A stretch of 64,000 nucleotides of DNA from JBDGYW01 sp964518955 (GCA_964518955.1 CAZFHS010000005.1:62001-126000); one strand, 5' to 3'; counted from the first letter of the stretch, positions 1-9,524 are shown. Notes: generated by a model not told the origin, from the letters alone. Translations and numbers: made by a program.

Positions 1-1139
1 CTGTGAGGACAACCAGGGCAAAGCACCGGCGGTCTGATCGGTAGAGCCGGTTGAGGAACGTCGATCTTCGGACGCGCCTGCATGCCCACATAGCGGCGAA
101 TGACGCCTTCGACCATGTCGGGGCCGTACTCGAACTCCATTGGAAAATCGCCCGAGTGTTTGCCTATGACCGGAATGCTGCGCCCGAGCTTGAACGCTGC
201 TACCATGACGCGCTCCTCGACGAAGGGCGTCAGTTCTTCCACGACGAGGGCCGACTCAACGCTGCTCAAAAACTCGTTGAGAACTGTATCGGGAATCGGA
301 TAGGCACCGATCTGCAGAAGTGTAACCCTGTCTTCCAATCCCAGATCTTCCACGATCTGCCGCGCGTACGCGTAGCCGACTCCACTCGCGACAATGCCGC
401 GGCCGCCGGATCCGTACGTACCAAAGAACGGCGAATCCGCAAGTATCTCAGCAGCTTTCTGATACCGCTGTGTTATTTCCTTGCGCATTCTGCGGGCGTT
501 CACAGGCATCGGTGTGTATCGAGCCGGATCCTTTTGGAACGCGATTTCGTTCTTTGTCGTGGCGAGTGACCCCAGTTCAACCACCGAACTCGTATGGCAC
601 ACGCGCGTAGTTGGCCGCATGATGACCGGCAACCGCGTTTCCTCTGACAATCCGAATGCGAAGCGAGTCATGGCGAGTGCATCGGGGACCGTTGCCGGAT
701 CGAAAATCGGGTAGAAAAGGAAGTTGCTGAAATGCCGCTGGTCTTGCTCGTTGGGGCTTGTGATCGCAGACGGGTCGCCTGCCGAAACGATCACCAAGCC
801 TCCTTCGACACCAACGTATGGAATCGTCGATGCGGGATCGCCGGCGTAGTTGAGACCCAGGTGTTTCATACTGCACATGCTTCGCGCGCCCGTGAGGCAA
901 GCTCCGAAAGTCAATTCGAGCGCGATCTTCTCGTTCACCGAATACTCGAACGAGATGCCGCATCCTTCGGCAATTGCGGCGAACGTGTCACCCACCTCCG
1001 ACGACGGCGTACCAGGGTAACAGGCGAAATACTGTACTCCCGCCTCGAGTGCTCCCCGCACGATCGCCACATTTCCTAGCATGGCAGCCCGCGCTCCCGG
1101 ATCGTTTCTAAGAACATCTGGTGTGCGGCCGCCGCTCAT
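1..1139 (-). CDS. iorA: Indolepyruvate ferredoxin oxidoreductase alpha subunit, partial (3' end off the left edge)
   Basis: An open frame runs from ATG at 1139 to the left edge without a stop, giving 379 visible residues. Seen directly: YPGTPSSE near residue 40, RPTTRVCH near residue 175, and CPGCPH as the last visible residues (374-379). These belong to the IorA-type thiamine-diphosphate 2-oxoacid:ferredoxin oxidoreductases, which decarboxylate aryl pyruvates from aromatic amino-acid catabolism to aryl-acetyl-CoA and reduce ferredoxin. The visible part is the N-terminal pyrimidine-binding domain and linker. The TPP-binding and ferredoxin domains would lie beyond the edge, where an iorB gene might follow. 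The radical SAM gene upstream is on the same strand 170 bp away, so co-transcription is possible but not shown. Confidence 0.9.
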   Translation of the reverse strand, partial: MSGGRTPDVLRNDPGARAAMLGNVAIVRGALEAGVQYFACYPGTPSSEVGDTFAAIAEGCGISFEYSVNEKIALELTFGACLTGARSMCSMKHLGLNYAGDPASTIPYVGVEGGLVIVSAGDPSAITSPNEQDQRHFSNFLFYPIFDPATVPDALAMTRFAFGLSEETRLPVIMRPTTRVCHTSSVVELGSLATTKNEIAFQKDPARYTPMPVNARRMRKEITQRYQKAAEILADSPFFGTYGSGGRGIVASGVGYAYARQIVEDLGLEDRVTLLQIGAYPIPDTVLNEFLSSVESALVVEELTPFVEERVMVAAFKLGRSIPVIGKHSGDFPMEFEYGPDMVEGVIRRYVGMQARPKIDVPQPALPIRPPVLCPGCPH

Positions 1140-1309
1140 CCTATGGCTCCGGAATTCGGTTGAAATTTGAGTGAATTGAATTGTCCGTATTGACGTGTCT
1201 TGAAGAGGTTGGGGTGCTTCTCTGATCCCGACAGAACTGTCGCCATCGCGTGCTCCTTTTCGGTTGAACGGATATTGCCGAATAGGTCACTTGAAAAGCA
1301 AGCGCAGAA

Positions 1310-3496
1310 TCAGAGCTTCAGGTTGGTGATCTCGTCCGTCAGCTGGAATTCGTAATCGGGATATTCGAAGATCGGCATCCTCGGCTCCGTCTGTCCTAAT
1401 GAGTACCCATATACTCCTTCGAGATCGGTTATGTCTTCCCCCATGTCATTCAGTTGCGCCAGATACTCGCCGATCGACTTCGATTCGATGATCACTACTT
1501 TGCCCATATCATCGATTATTGGACTGTGTGACCGTGTGCGGTCGTGATCGTACTCGATGATCCTGCGACCGTATCGGGTGACACCGATCACGCGAAAGGT
1601 GAGGCTCTTGCCGACGGCCGGGAGATTCAGGACGTTCCTATCTGTTGCGAGGAACGGTAGATCAGCGTCCTCTCGCAGAGCGTTGATCCTCTCGGTAAGT
1701 GATTCAGCATGCCGCGGGAAGTCTTTGATGGTTTTGTGGTATTTAGCCGGGACCACACCTACAACCTTCTCCTCCAGTTCTTCTTGCACGGCGCGCGCAA
1801 CTGGGGCAAAGTTGTGGTTGTTTTCCATGTACCCCTTCACCACGAAGGTGTAGTATGGTAGGACCCCGATATCGTTCAACACCTGCCGGAGCTTTGCAGT
1901 GTGTCCTCTCCGCGATGCAGCGGCCGAAAAGACGAGTTGGTTGGTGACGACCCAACCTGCGGTCTGCAATCTCGCAGCAGCATCTCTCGCCTCGGGCGTG
2001 ATTTCCATGGGCGACTCGAAGTGAGTCTGAATCACGAACTGCTCGACACCAATGTCGGACGCTTTGGCTTTGAAGGTCGCGAGAATATCCACCAGGGCAG
2101 GTGTGATACGTTGTGGTAGGTATGCCGGAAGGCGTGAACCTATCCTCACACGAGTTAGTTCAGCGTACTTCTCGCCGTCCGGCCTCGAGCTATTTGCCTC
2201 CTTCTTGGCAAGGGCCATCTCGTAGATCGCATTCAGGATCTGTTCCATCGATCGGTCCGAACTCATCAAGCCGTCGCCGCCCGTAATCAGAATATCTCTG
2301 AGCTGCGAGTCCTCTTCGAAGTACCTCATGAGTTCCGCGAGTTTCTCCGACCAGCGCGGTCCCGGTTGGAGCTTCTCGAGCTCGAAATTGAGTCGGCCGC
2401 CTTGAAAGTCGTACATGCGTTGGCATGAGCTACACAGCCCGCCACAGGCTCGGCCGACAGTATCCGGAATCAGGATCGCAACATCCGGGTATCTTCGGTG
2501 CACGTTGTCGTAGGGCGGAAGCAACCATCCGGCTGCGTTTGGCTCACCTGGCTTGACCTGGTCTTCCTTCTCCCAGGCTACGATGTGACCGAATTCCTCC
2601 ACCAATTGCGTTGAGTAGAGCACGTAGTGCCGAATAGCGAGTTCGGCACCGATAGCGAAATACGGAACGCGTACGTGAAGCAGAGACAGGTAGTACGGGT
2701 TCACAAAAAACGGGATTCCCTTATCCCGGGCAGCGTACAGGATTTTCATGGTGTCCGGGTCGAGAGAAAAACCGAGCATCTCGTTCAGGAGTTCCGGAGA
2801 GCGGATCGCAAACCGCAAGTGGAACTGCATGTCGTTCCACCATTCCCGCGCCTGCAGGAGCTTCTCTCCTCGATCGAGCCCCGGTTCGAACCGATATTTG
2901 CCGCTGGCCATTTCTCCGCAATCCATCCGGTCGATGATGATACCGAGGATTCGGTCCCTGTTCTCTTCACGCAGAGCAACAATTCTAGGATCGAGACCTG
3001 ACGGATACCGGTCCATCCACTCCAGCACTCGAGATCGCGATGGTTTCTGCGGCTGGTCTCTACCCGCAAGCTGCCTGAACAGGTGAACCATGTCTTCGAA
3101 AAACGCCGGCTTGGCGCCTCCGGTGCCATGATTCACCGCTAGCCAGATGAGCTTGATCGGGTTGCTGACCGCGATCTCGCCCCGAAGGTTCAGATCGATG
3201 AATTCCCGCCCGGCATTGTCTATATAATCGAGGATTCGGATTGCGGCGTAGTCGCTCCAGTCGAGCGCCTCGAACATCTCGCGGGTTGGATGGTCGGCCT
3301 CGTAGAAGACCAATGCGTTCCGCTTCCCTGCCAGCATCTCCAACAACCAATTGCGCACACCCACCAGCGCCTCTGTCTCGTTCTTGGCATACCGCAGAAT
3401 CTCTTCGAGGTGGGGATTCTCCCGGAGTAGCGCTTTGAGACGTTTGTGGGACTTGACGGATATGGCTATCCGGTCGAGTTCTTCGTGCACCGTCAT
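1310..3496 (-). CDS. KamA-family (lysine 2,3-aminomutase-like) radical SAM protein with long N-terminal extension
   Basis: A 728-residue protein. The ATG at 3496 is preferred over a TTG at 3517 because CGGAG sits 7 nt upstream. The radical SAM cluster motif CGGLCSSC has cysteines at 351, 355 and 358. It is followed by TGGDGLM, RIGSRLPAYLPQRIT and THFESPMEIT, all in the order found in lysine 2,3-aminomutases, which shift an amino group using SAM, a 4Fe-4S cluster and PLP. Two things differ from classical KamA (about 420 residues). About 340 residues precede the cysteine motif. The usual PGGGGK PLP-lysine motif is absent; LPAVGKS near residue 630 is the nearest candidate. The substrate cannot be assigned. 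It could be an amino-acid mutase or a relative with another substrate. Confidence 0.85.
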   Translation of the reverse strand: MTVHEELDRIAISVKSHKRLKALLRENPHLEEILRYAKNETEALVGVRNWLLEMLAGKRNALVFYEADHPTREMFEALDWSDYAAIRILDYIDNAGREFIDLNLRGEIAVSNPIKLIWLAVNHGTGGAKPAFFEDMVHLFRQLAGRDQPQKPSRSRVLEWMDRYPSGLDPRIVALREENRDRILGIIIDRMDCGEMASGKYRFEPGLDRGEKLLQAREWWNDMQFHLRFAIRSPELLNEMLGFSLDPDTMKILYAARDKGIPFFVNPYYLSLLHVRVPYFAIGAELAIRHYVLYSTQLVEEFGHIVAWEKEDQVKPGEPNAAGWLLPPYDNVHRRYPDVAILIPDTVGRACGGLCSSCQRMYDFQGGRLNFELEKLQPGPRWSEKLAELMRYFEEDSQLRDILITGGDGLMSSDRSMEQILNAIYEMALAKKEANSSRPDGEKYAELTRVRIGSRLPAYLPQRITPALVDILATFKAKASDIGVEQFVIQTHFESPMEITPEARDAAARLQTAGWVVTNQLVFSAAASRRGHTAKLRQVLNDIGVLPYYTFVVKGYMENNHNFAPVARAVQEELEEKVVGVVPAKYHKTIKDFPRHAESLTERINALREDADLPFLATDRNVLNLPAVGKSLTFRVIGVTRYGRRIIEYDHDRTRSHSPIIDDMGKVVIIESKSIGEYLAQLNDMGEDITDLEGVYGYSLGQTEPRMPIFEYPDYEFQLTDEITNLKL

Positions 3497-3750
3497 GGAA
3501 ACGCTCCGTCTCGGCAAAAACCGAGTTCGTGATGTTCCAGGCGAACGTTCGCCGGTGACGCTGAAACCGCCCTAAATCTTACCCGTTACGAGGCCGCGTC
3601 ACAACGTTATGGCAATCAGGCAAAAAACCGCCTCGGCGCCACCGTCGGCACGGCCCGACCCCGGCATTCCGTTCCAATTTTGCGTACTTCAGGCTAATAT
3701 CTCCGGCCAAGCTGTCTAATTGGGATGTTCGACATTTCACCGGGGCGCTC

Positions 3751-5211
3751 ATGAACCAAAGCAACGAACAATTCGCCACACGCTGGGGGATCTTGCTGGC
3801 CGCCATCGGCATGGCAGTTGGCACCGGCAACATTTGGAGGTTTCCGAGGGTCGCCGCGGCAAATGGCGGTGGGGCATTTCTGATCACATGGTTGGTATTC
3901 ATGTTCGCGTGGTCGGTGCCATTGGTCCTTGCAGAGTTCGCGTTGGGCAAGAAGACGCGTCATGGGCCTGCGGGGGCAATCGGCCACTTGATCGGCGCCA
4001 AATACACTTGGCTCGGTGCTTTTGTCGGACTCTGTACCTGCTTCATCACCTTCTACTATTCTGTGGTTGCTGGTTGGTGCATAAAGTACTTCTTCGTATC
4101 GCTCGGATCCGGTGTGCCGGGTGGAGACCAAGAGGCATACTGGTCGACGCTGACAACGGGCAATTTCCAGCCCATCCTGTTCCATCTCCTGGTCTTGGGA
4201 ATTGGCTGCTGGATCATTTCGCGGGGCGTAGTAAAAGGAATTGAACGCACGAACCGCATTCTGATACCGATACTGTTCATCCTGCTGGTCGTGGCAGCAA
4301 TCAGAGCAATGACGCTGCCGGATGCAATCAAGGGCCTCAGCTTCCTGTTTACGCCAAACTGGTCAGAGCTACTCTCGCACAAAGTTTGGCTGGAAGGTCT
4401 AACCCAATCGGCATGGAGTGTAGGTGCGGCGTGGGGACTTGTGATGACCTACGGAGTCTACTTGAAGAAAAAAGACGACTTCGTACTAACTAGTTACGCC
4501 ACGGCTTTCGGCGACTACTCGGCATCGTTGTTGGCGGGCATAGCAATCCTATGTACGGTATTTGCCGTACTGCCGGAGGTAGATGCACGTGCCGCATTGG
4601 GCGCGGGCAACGAGGGATTGACCTTCATATGGCTGCCGCGGCTTTTCGAGCAGATTCCCGGCGGGAGAATCTTCCTACCGCTTTTCTTCCTTGCTCTGAG
4701 CTTCGCGGCGATGTCGTCCGTGATCGCAATGATCGAGATGGCGACCCGCATCGGCCAAGACCTCGGAATGGAACGCAAGAAGGCTATCGGCGTGGTTGGT
4801 GTGGCTGCATTTGCTCTGGGACTCCCGTCGGCGTGGAAGCTCGGGTTTTTCCAGAACCAAGATTGGGTGTGGGGCCTCGGCCTCATGGTTTCGGGACTGT
4901 TCATCTCGATCGCAGTGATCAAGTTTGGAGCGGACCGATTCCGCGATGAGTGCATCAATACTCCTGAGGAAAGGAACCCCGTTGGCCAGTGGTTCGTACC
5001 GGTCATCAAGTACGTCATTCCTCTCGAGTTCTTGGCGCTCATGGTGTGGTGGTTCTACCGAATGATCACCGAACTGGACCCGGAAGGATGGTGGCATCCG
5101 TTCCACTCCTTCAGCGTCGGCACTACTGTCCTGCAATGGGGTGCCTTGATCGCAGCGTTGCTGGTCCTCAATCGGTGGTGGGCTAACCGCGTAGGCATTA
5201 AGGAGCAATGA
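3751..5211 (+). CDS. Sodium-dependent amino-acid transporter of the NSS (SNF) family
   Basis: A 486-residue polytopic membrane protein with the LeuT-fold signature GNIWRFPRVAAANGGGAF in the first membrane helix (about residues 26-43) and roughly twelve hydrophobic segments. NSS transporters couple Na+ entry to uptake of amino acids across the inner membrane. The ATG at 3751 starts directly before the first conserved helix. The stop is 1 nt before the start of a 33-residue MetS-like ORF. That arrangement is known for bacterial methionine/alanine NSS importers, which need a small second subunit. Substrate preference (methionine, alanine or another neutral amino acid) is inferred from this companion only. 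The lipoprotein and Tat-protein genes downstream follow closely and may be co-transcribed. Confidence 0.93.
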   Translation: MNQSNEQFATRWGILLAAIGMAVGTGNIWRFPRVAAANGGGAFLITWLVFMFAWSVPLVLAEFALGKKTRHGPAGAIGHLIGAKYTWLGAFVGLCTCFITFYYSVVAGWCIKYFFVSLGSGVPGGDQEAYWSTLTTGNFQPILFHLLVLGIGCWIISRGVVKGIERTNRILIPILFILLVVAAIRAMTLPDAIKGLSFLFTPNWSELLSHKVWLEGLTQSAWSVGAAWGLVMTYGVYLKKKDDFVLTSYATAFGDYSASLLAGIAILCTVFAVLPEVDARAALGAGNEGLTFIWLPRLFEQIPGGRIFLPLFFLALSFAAMSSVIAMIEMATRIGQDLGMERKKAIGVVGVAAFALGLPSAWKLGFFQNQDWVWGLGLMVSGLFISIAVIKFGADRFRDECINTPEERNPVGQWFVPVIKYVIPLEFLALMVWWFYRMITELDPEGWWHPFHSFSVGTTVLQWGALIAALLVLNRWWANRVGIKEQ

Positions 5212-5212
5212 T

Positions 5213-5314
5213 ATGAGTCTCGGCGGCTGGATAATGATGATCGCGGTGCTCGGTTGCGTATGGGGCGGCTTTGTGTATTTGCTCCTTCAGGTGATAAAGC
5301 AGAGGCAGGATTGA
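5213..5314 (+). CDS. MetS-like small subunit of the NSS transporter (33 aa)
   Basis: A short ORF beginning MSLGGWIMMIAVLGCVWGG and ending KQRQD. It consists of one hydrophobic membrane segment with a basic C-terminal tail. AAGGAG lies 7 nt upstream of the ATG, inside the last codons of the transporter gene. Known biology: some bacterial NSS importers (MetP/MetS type) need such a single-helix small subunit, and these are annotated as methionine/alanine import NSS small subunits. Position, size and topology all fit. It is too short for most gene callers and easily missed. Confidence 0.85.
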   Translation: MSLGGWIMMIAVLGCVWGGFVYLLLQVIKQRQD

Positions 5315-5345
5315 GAGGACATCCGCAACAGATGAGTGGTAACCA

Positions 5346-6275
5346 ATGATATGGCAAACACGATGGCTTGCACCGAGCACACGCTTGGCCCCGGCCATCG
5401 TGTTGTTTCTATGCGCCTGTGGACATCAACAGAGCGAACCAGGTTCGCCTGACCTCATGAGCATTCTACCTTCCCAACTCGCCGGGTGGACTCTGGAAGA
5501 TTCCACGGTTACCTACGATCGCGAGACGATTTTCGACTATATCAACGGCGCCGGTGAGGTTTACCGGTCGTATGCGTTCAGCGAGGTCGTTGTCGCTCGG
5601 TACTCCGCAGCGGAGCGATCGGACGTTCTCGTCGAACTGTTTGACATGGGTACCCAAGATGATGCTTATGGCGTCTTCAGTTATGCGAGGGAAGCCGAGG
5701 ATGAGGGGATCGGCGGCGGGTACGAGCACAAAGGCGACGTACTGTGCTTCTGGCAGAACCGGTACTACGCATGCCTGGCACTCGATGATCTTAATTCGGG
5801 ATCGGACAGTAGCCTGGTCGAGATGGCAACCGAGTTGTCAGAGCACCTGCCGGCGGAGTCAGAGCGTCCGCATTTGGTAGGAATGTTGCCAACTGAGAGA
5901 CTCCTACCCCACAGCGCACGATTCTTCCATCTGCACCAGGCTCTCAACTACCACTACTACCTCGCACGGGAAAATCTGCTCAACCTCGGCACAGAAACCG
6001 ATGTGGTCTTCGCGCGATACCAACCTGGTGCCGTCATATTAGTGATGATTCGCTACGACTCCGAACGTTCTGCAAGCGCAGCCCTGGCATCATTCAGAGC
6101 AGGGTACATGCCAGAAGCAGGTGACGGACGCACACAAATGACAGAGAACGGCAAGTTCGTAGCAAGCGATCAAGCGGGCCAGCATGTGATCGTGGTTCTC
6201 GACGCCGAGTCTGAGAATTCAGCCGTCAGCCTGGCCCGAGCAGCTGTGGAGAGAGTGACTAGTCCCATCAACTGA
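5346..6275 (+). CDS. DUF6599 family lipoprotein
   Basis: A 309-residue protein starting with a basic and hydrophobic leader that ends in a lipobox-like LFLCACG (cysteine near residue 25), so it is probably an exported lipoprotein. The body contains GWTLEDSTVTYDRETIFDYI, followed by NGAGEVYRSYAF, which I recognise as the DUF6599 family; no biochemical role is established for it. It sits 31 bp after the MetS-like gene and 10 bp before a Tat-exported DUF362 protein, so the four genes from 3751 probably form one transcription unit. An accessory role in an envelope process tied to the transporter is only a guess from position. Confidence 0.75.
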   Translation: MIWQTRWLAPSTRLAPAIVLFLCACGHQQSEPGSPDLMSILPSQLAGWTLEDSTVTYDRETIFDYINGAGEVYRSYAFSEVVVARYSAAERSDVLVELFDMGTQDDAYGVFSYAREAEDEGIGGGYEHKGDVLCFWQNRYYACLALDDLNSGSDSSLVEMATELSEHLPAESERPHLVGMLPTERLLPHSARFFHLHQALNYHYYLARENLLNLGTETDVVFARYQPGAVILVMIRYDSERSASAALASFRAGYMPEAGDGRTQMTENGKFVASDQAGQHVIVVLDAESENSAVSLARAAVERVTSPIN

Positions 6276-6285
6276 GGACCAAGCC

Positions 6286-7203
6286 ATGAAGAAGGTCAGT
6301 TCGTCTTTCACCCGACGAGAGTTCATGAAGGGTGCCGGCGGTGCGGCGTTGGGCATCGCGGCGGGGCTACCTACCATGTCCTGTAGAGGCGAAGAAGCAG
6401 AAGCGGAGTCAGCCCCGCTTGCTAGCTCCAGAGTCATTCTCATCCGAAACGAAAACGTCGTCGGCGAGGATGGTGCCATCGATGCGACACTCGTTCAACA
6501 GATGATGGATGAGGCGGTAGTGACTCTGTTCGAAAAACCGAGTGCAGCTGCATGTTGGCGCGACATCATTCAACCCAGCGATGTCGTCGGCATTAAGACG
6601 AACGTCTGGCAGAATCTGCCAACCCCAGCAGCCGTGAATGACGCGCTGAAGAACGGCGTACTTTCAGCAGGCGTGCCCGAAGAGAACATAGCGACTGCCG
6701 ATCGCGGCCTCGTGAACAACGAGTTGTTCCAGAACAGTACGGCGCTCATCAACACACGACCGATGCGCACACACTCGTGGTCTGGTGTTGGGAGTCTGAT
6801 CAAGAACTACATCACTTTCGTGCCGAGGCCGCCCGACTATCACGACGACGCATGTGCGAGCTTGGCAACACTGTGGGACTTGCCGGTCACTCGAGGAAAG
6901 ACCCGGCTGAACGTGTTGGTGATGCTGACTCCGCAATTCCACAACGTTGGGCCGCACCATTTCGATGCAAGCTATGTGTGGACCTATGGCGGGCTGATCG
7001 TAAGCACCGACCCGGTAGCTGCAGATGCCATAGGGCTTCAAATCATCCAACAAAAGCGGCGCTTGGCTTTCGGAGAGGATAGACCTCTCCAGCCCACGGC
7101 ACATCACATCGCGTTGGCAGACACCGAACACCATCTCGGAAACGCCGACATGAACAACATCGAACTCATCTCGCTGGGGTGGGAGACTGACATGCTGCTT
7201 TGA
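6286..7203 (+). CDS. Tat-exported DUF362 family protein
   Basis: A 305-residue protein. The N-terminus has a twin-arginine motif TRREFMKG, a hydrophobic Gly/Ala segment and then TMSC, so a Tat signal with a possible lipobox cysteine near residue 28. The mature part contains DVVGIKTNVW and STDPVAADAIGLQIIQQ, typical of DUF362 proteins. These are often found with iron-sulfur proteins, although no CxxC ferredoxin motif is present here. Tat export suggests folding or cofactor loading before transport. The start is 10 bp after the DUF6599 lipoprotein stop, with GAGGAC upstream. The function is unknown. Confidence 0.8.
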   Translation: MKKVSSSFTRREFMKGAGGAALGIAAGLPTMSCRGEEAEAESAPLASSRVILIRNENVVGEDGAIDATLVQQMMDEAVVTLFEKPSAAACWRDIIQPSDVVGIKTNVWQNLPTPAAVNDALKNGVLSAGVPEENIATADRGLVNNELFQNSTALINTRPMRTHSWSGVGSLIKNYITFVPRPPDYHDDACASLATLWDLPVTRGKTRLNVLVMLTPQFHNVGPHHFDASYVWTYGGLIVSTDPVAADAIGLQIIQQKRRLAFGEDRPLQPTAHHIALADTEHHLGNADMNNIELISLGWETDMLL

Positions 7204-7225
7204 GTCTCAACCGAGTCTTGCAGGT

Positions 7226-7258
7226 TACCGCTCGGAAGCAATGTTCTTCCGAGCGGTA
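7226..7258. terminator. Hairpin between convergent genes
   Basis: A perfect 13-bp inverted repeat (TACCGCTCGGAAG at 7226-7238 and its complement at 7246-7258) with a 7-nt loop lies between the DUF362 stop and the convergent cyclic-nucleotide-binding gene. There is no T tract on either strand. It may act as a bidirectional transcription barrier, but this is not a textbook intrinsic terminator. Confidence 0.45.
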
Positions 7259-7285
7259 GCTCCATCCCCGCTTTGCCCAAACTTC

Positions 7286-7744
7286 TCAAGCAATTTCGTT
7301 TACGATTCCCTGGATGCGACCAAGAGTGTCGACGTATCGTGAGAAATACGCACGTGCCATCACCGTCATCATATGTAACCCGACTTGTGGATTGTGTTCG
7401 AGGAGCTTGCGGAACGGCGTGACTTCGACTGCCAGCACCGTGCTGGTTTCACTGCACTTGGCCACGGTCATGTGTCTGTCTGAGCCGAGAAGCGGCGAAA
7501 GCCCAAAGATGTCGCCCCTGCCCAACCGTCCGACAACTAACTGAGACACGTTGTCGGAGGATGGAAGCACCAGGTTGACTCTCCCCTCCAGCACGATGAA
7601 GAAGTGTGAGCCCCGATCTCCTTTCCTGAAAACCAGCTCATCCTTTTCGTAATGCTTCGGCCCAGCGAACGTACTGACCTCTTCCACCTCTTCGAAACTG
7701 AGGGACTGAAAAAGCTCGTGCCCTTTGATCATTGTCTCGCTCAT
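7286..7744 (-). CDS. Cyclic nucleotide-binding domain protein (CAP-like effector domain only)
   Basis: A 152-residue protein from ATG 7744, chosen over an in-frame TTG at 7819 because AAAAGGGGG lies just upstream of the ATG. It contains one cNMP-binding beta-roll: LFQSLSFEEVEEVSTFAG, then DELVFRKGDRGSHFFIVLEG, then RLGRGDIFGLSPLLG, then a C-terminal helix. No DNA-binding helix-turn-helix follows, unlike Crp/Fnr regulators, so it is a stand-alone sensor module. The phosphate-binding stretch is GDIFGLSPLL rather than the canonical GE-x-A pattern, so cAMP binding is doubtful. Its partner is unknown. Confidence 0.85.
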   Translation of the reverse strand: MSETMIKGHELFQSLSFEEVEEVSTFAGPKHYEKDELVFRKGDRGSHFFIVLEGRVNLVLPSSDNVSQLVVGRLGRGDIFGLSPLLGSDRHMTVAKCSETSTVLAVEVTPFRKLLEHNPQVGLHMMTVMARAYFSRYVDTLGRIQGIVNEIA

Positions 7745-7944
7745 GATGAGCACCCCCTTTTCATTGGGCCCCGCACCGGAGGTCGCTTTGGCCTTCGTGC
7801 TTGACACCGGTTTGCTCAATAAACGAAAGACGCTGAAAAACCACGCGACGTGCAGAACACCGCACGTCGCCGGCCCACTTCTTCAATTGTCCCCTGCAGC
7901 CTCACCCCAATTGCCACCACCTTCCGAATGTTGTTGGCGGCCGA

Positions 7945-9495
7945 TTACTGCGCGGGTTCGAGCGCCTCCGGCTCGCCGTGCCGCTCGACCTCTGTCGACT
8001 TGGTCTTCTCGACCTTCCCCAACACAGCCGGAAGCTCGATTCCCGCCTGTTCTGCCAGGTCGTGCATCGCCGGGAGGGACCCAATCAGGCTCGAGAGGAA
8101 GTTCGCCGTCGAGCCACCCTCTCCCTTGCCGCCTGAACCCGAATCCCACACCGTGATCTTGTCGATCTTGAGATTCTGGATGGCCTTGACCTGCTCCGCA
8201 ACCAATGTGGGTAGTTGCTCGATCATCAGCAGTGTCGAGGCAATCTGCGGATTCTCGGTGCAGGCAAGGATCAGCCTCTCATACCCTTCGGCCTTGGCCT
8301 CGAGCACCTTCTGAGTACCCTCCGCCTCCGCCATGTACTTGGCAAGGATTGCGTCGGCCTCACCACGAGCCTCGCGGCGCGCACGTTCCGCAGTGGCTTC
8401 GGCTTCGATCTCGATTCGTTGCTTCTCGATCTCCTGCTGAGCCAGATCTTCCTTCGACAACCGAGCCAGCTCTCTTTCACGTTGCGCTTCGAAAATCGCC
8501 TTCGCAGCTTCGGCGTCGGCAACGTCGCCGCGTCGTTTCGCCTCTGCACGCACCTCAGCAAGCTTGGCGTTGGAGTCGGCTATCTGTGCCTGTGACTCGT
8601 TTTCGCCTTGTACCGCCTGGGATTCCGCAGACGCGACCTGAATTCGCTGTTCCTGTTCCGCATTCTTTTTGGCCGCCACAGTCTCAGCTTCCCGTTCCGC
8701 GGTGGCGATCTCGTAATCACGCCTGGATTTCACCTCACCCTGGATGGCAACTGCTTCGAGTTCGGCCACCTGAACACGCTGATCGCGCTCCGCGTCTTTC
8801 TGGCCAGTGGCGCCGTCTCGTTCCTGCTGAGCCACGTCTACCTTGGCACGGTTGATCGCCTCGGCCGCGGCACGCTTACCGATGGCCTCGATGTATCCGC
8901 TTTCGTCGGTGATGTCACGGATGTTCACGTTGATGAGAGTCAAGCCTACCTTGTTGATCTCATCCGCAACGTTCTCGTTAATCAGATTCATGAACTTCTC
9001 GCGATCCTTGTTGATTTCCTCAATCGACAAGGTGGCGATGACGAGGCGTAGCTGCCCGAGGATGATGTCTTGAGCCTGTTCTTGGACCTTCTTCTCATTG
9101 AGATGCAGCAGTCGCTCGGCTGCCAGGTTCATGAGAACGGGATCGGTTGATATGCCGACGGTGAACGTGGCGGGGACGTTCACACGGATGTTGTTCAGCG
9201 ACAGTGCACCTTCGAGCGGAATATCGATCACCATCGGTTCGAGGTTCAGGAAACCATAATCCTGCAACAGTGGCACCACGAAGGTTGCGCCACCATGCAG
9301 GCACCGAGCAGCCTGGCCGGTCCCGACCTTACCATACTTGACCAGGACCTTGTTACTCGGACACCGCTTGTAACGCTTGGCAACAAAAACGATGAAGAAC
9401 AGCAACATCAGCAGGACCGGGCCCAATACCGCCATGACCATGGCCCCACCACCACTGACCAGATCACCCTGCGTTAAGAAATCGACTGAAAACAT
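7945..9495 (-). CDS. Flotillin-family (SPFH/band 7, YqiK-like) membrane scaffold protein
   Basis: A 516-residue protein. An N-terminal membrane helix (about 15-38) is followed by an SPFH domain (about 45-210) and a long Ala/Glu/Arg-rich coiled-coil region (about 215-400) that contains the EAE-type heptads of flotillins. The ATG at 9495 has AAGGGAG upstream. Flotillins oligomerise and organise membrane microdomains. The gene lies 29 bp downstream of a YqiJ/NfeD-like gene on the same strand, matching the widespread NfeD-flotillin (yqiJ-yqiK) pair. Co-expression and physical interaction are inferred from that conserved pairing. Confidence 0.93.
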   Translation of the reverse strand: MFSVDFLTQGDLVSGGGAMVMAVLGPVLLMLLFFIVFVAKRYKRCPSNKVLVKYGKVGTGQAARCLHGGATFVVPLLQDYGFLNLEPMVIDIPLEGALSLNNIRVNVPATFTVGISTDPVLMNLAAERLLHLNEKKVQEQAQDIILGQLRLVIATLSIEEINKDREKFMNLINENVADEINKVGLTLINVNIRDITDESGYIEAIGKRAAAEAINRAKVDVAQQERDGATGQKDAERDQRVQVAELEAVAIQGEVKSRRDYEIATAEREAETVAAKKNAEQEQRIQVASAESQAVQGENESQAQIADSNAKLAEVRAEAKRRGDVADAEAAKAIFEAQRERELARLSKEDLAQQEIEKQRIEIEAEATAERARREARGEADAILAKYMAEAEGTQKVLEAKAEGYERLILACTENPQIASTLLMIEQLPTLVAEQVKAIQNLKIDKITVWDSGSGGKGEGGSTANFLSSLIGSLPAMHDLAEQAGIELPAVLGKVEKTKSTEVERHGEPEALEPAQ

Positions 9496-9524
9496 TTGGC
9501 GCTCCCTTTACGAAGTTTCGACCG

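Noticed and set aside
8205..8855. Plus-strand ORF of 216 codons
   Set aside because: Antisense to the flotillin coiled coil, whose repetitive codons open the opposite frames.
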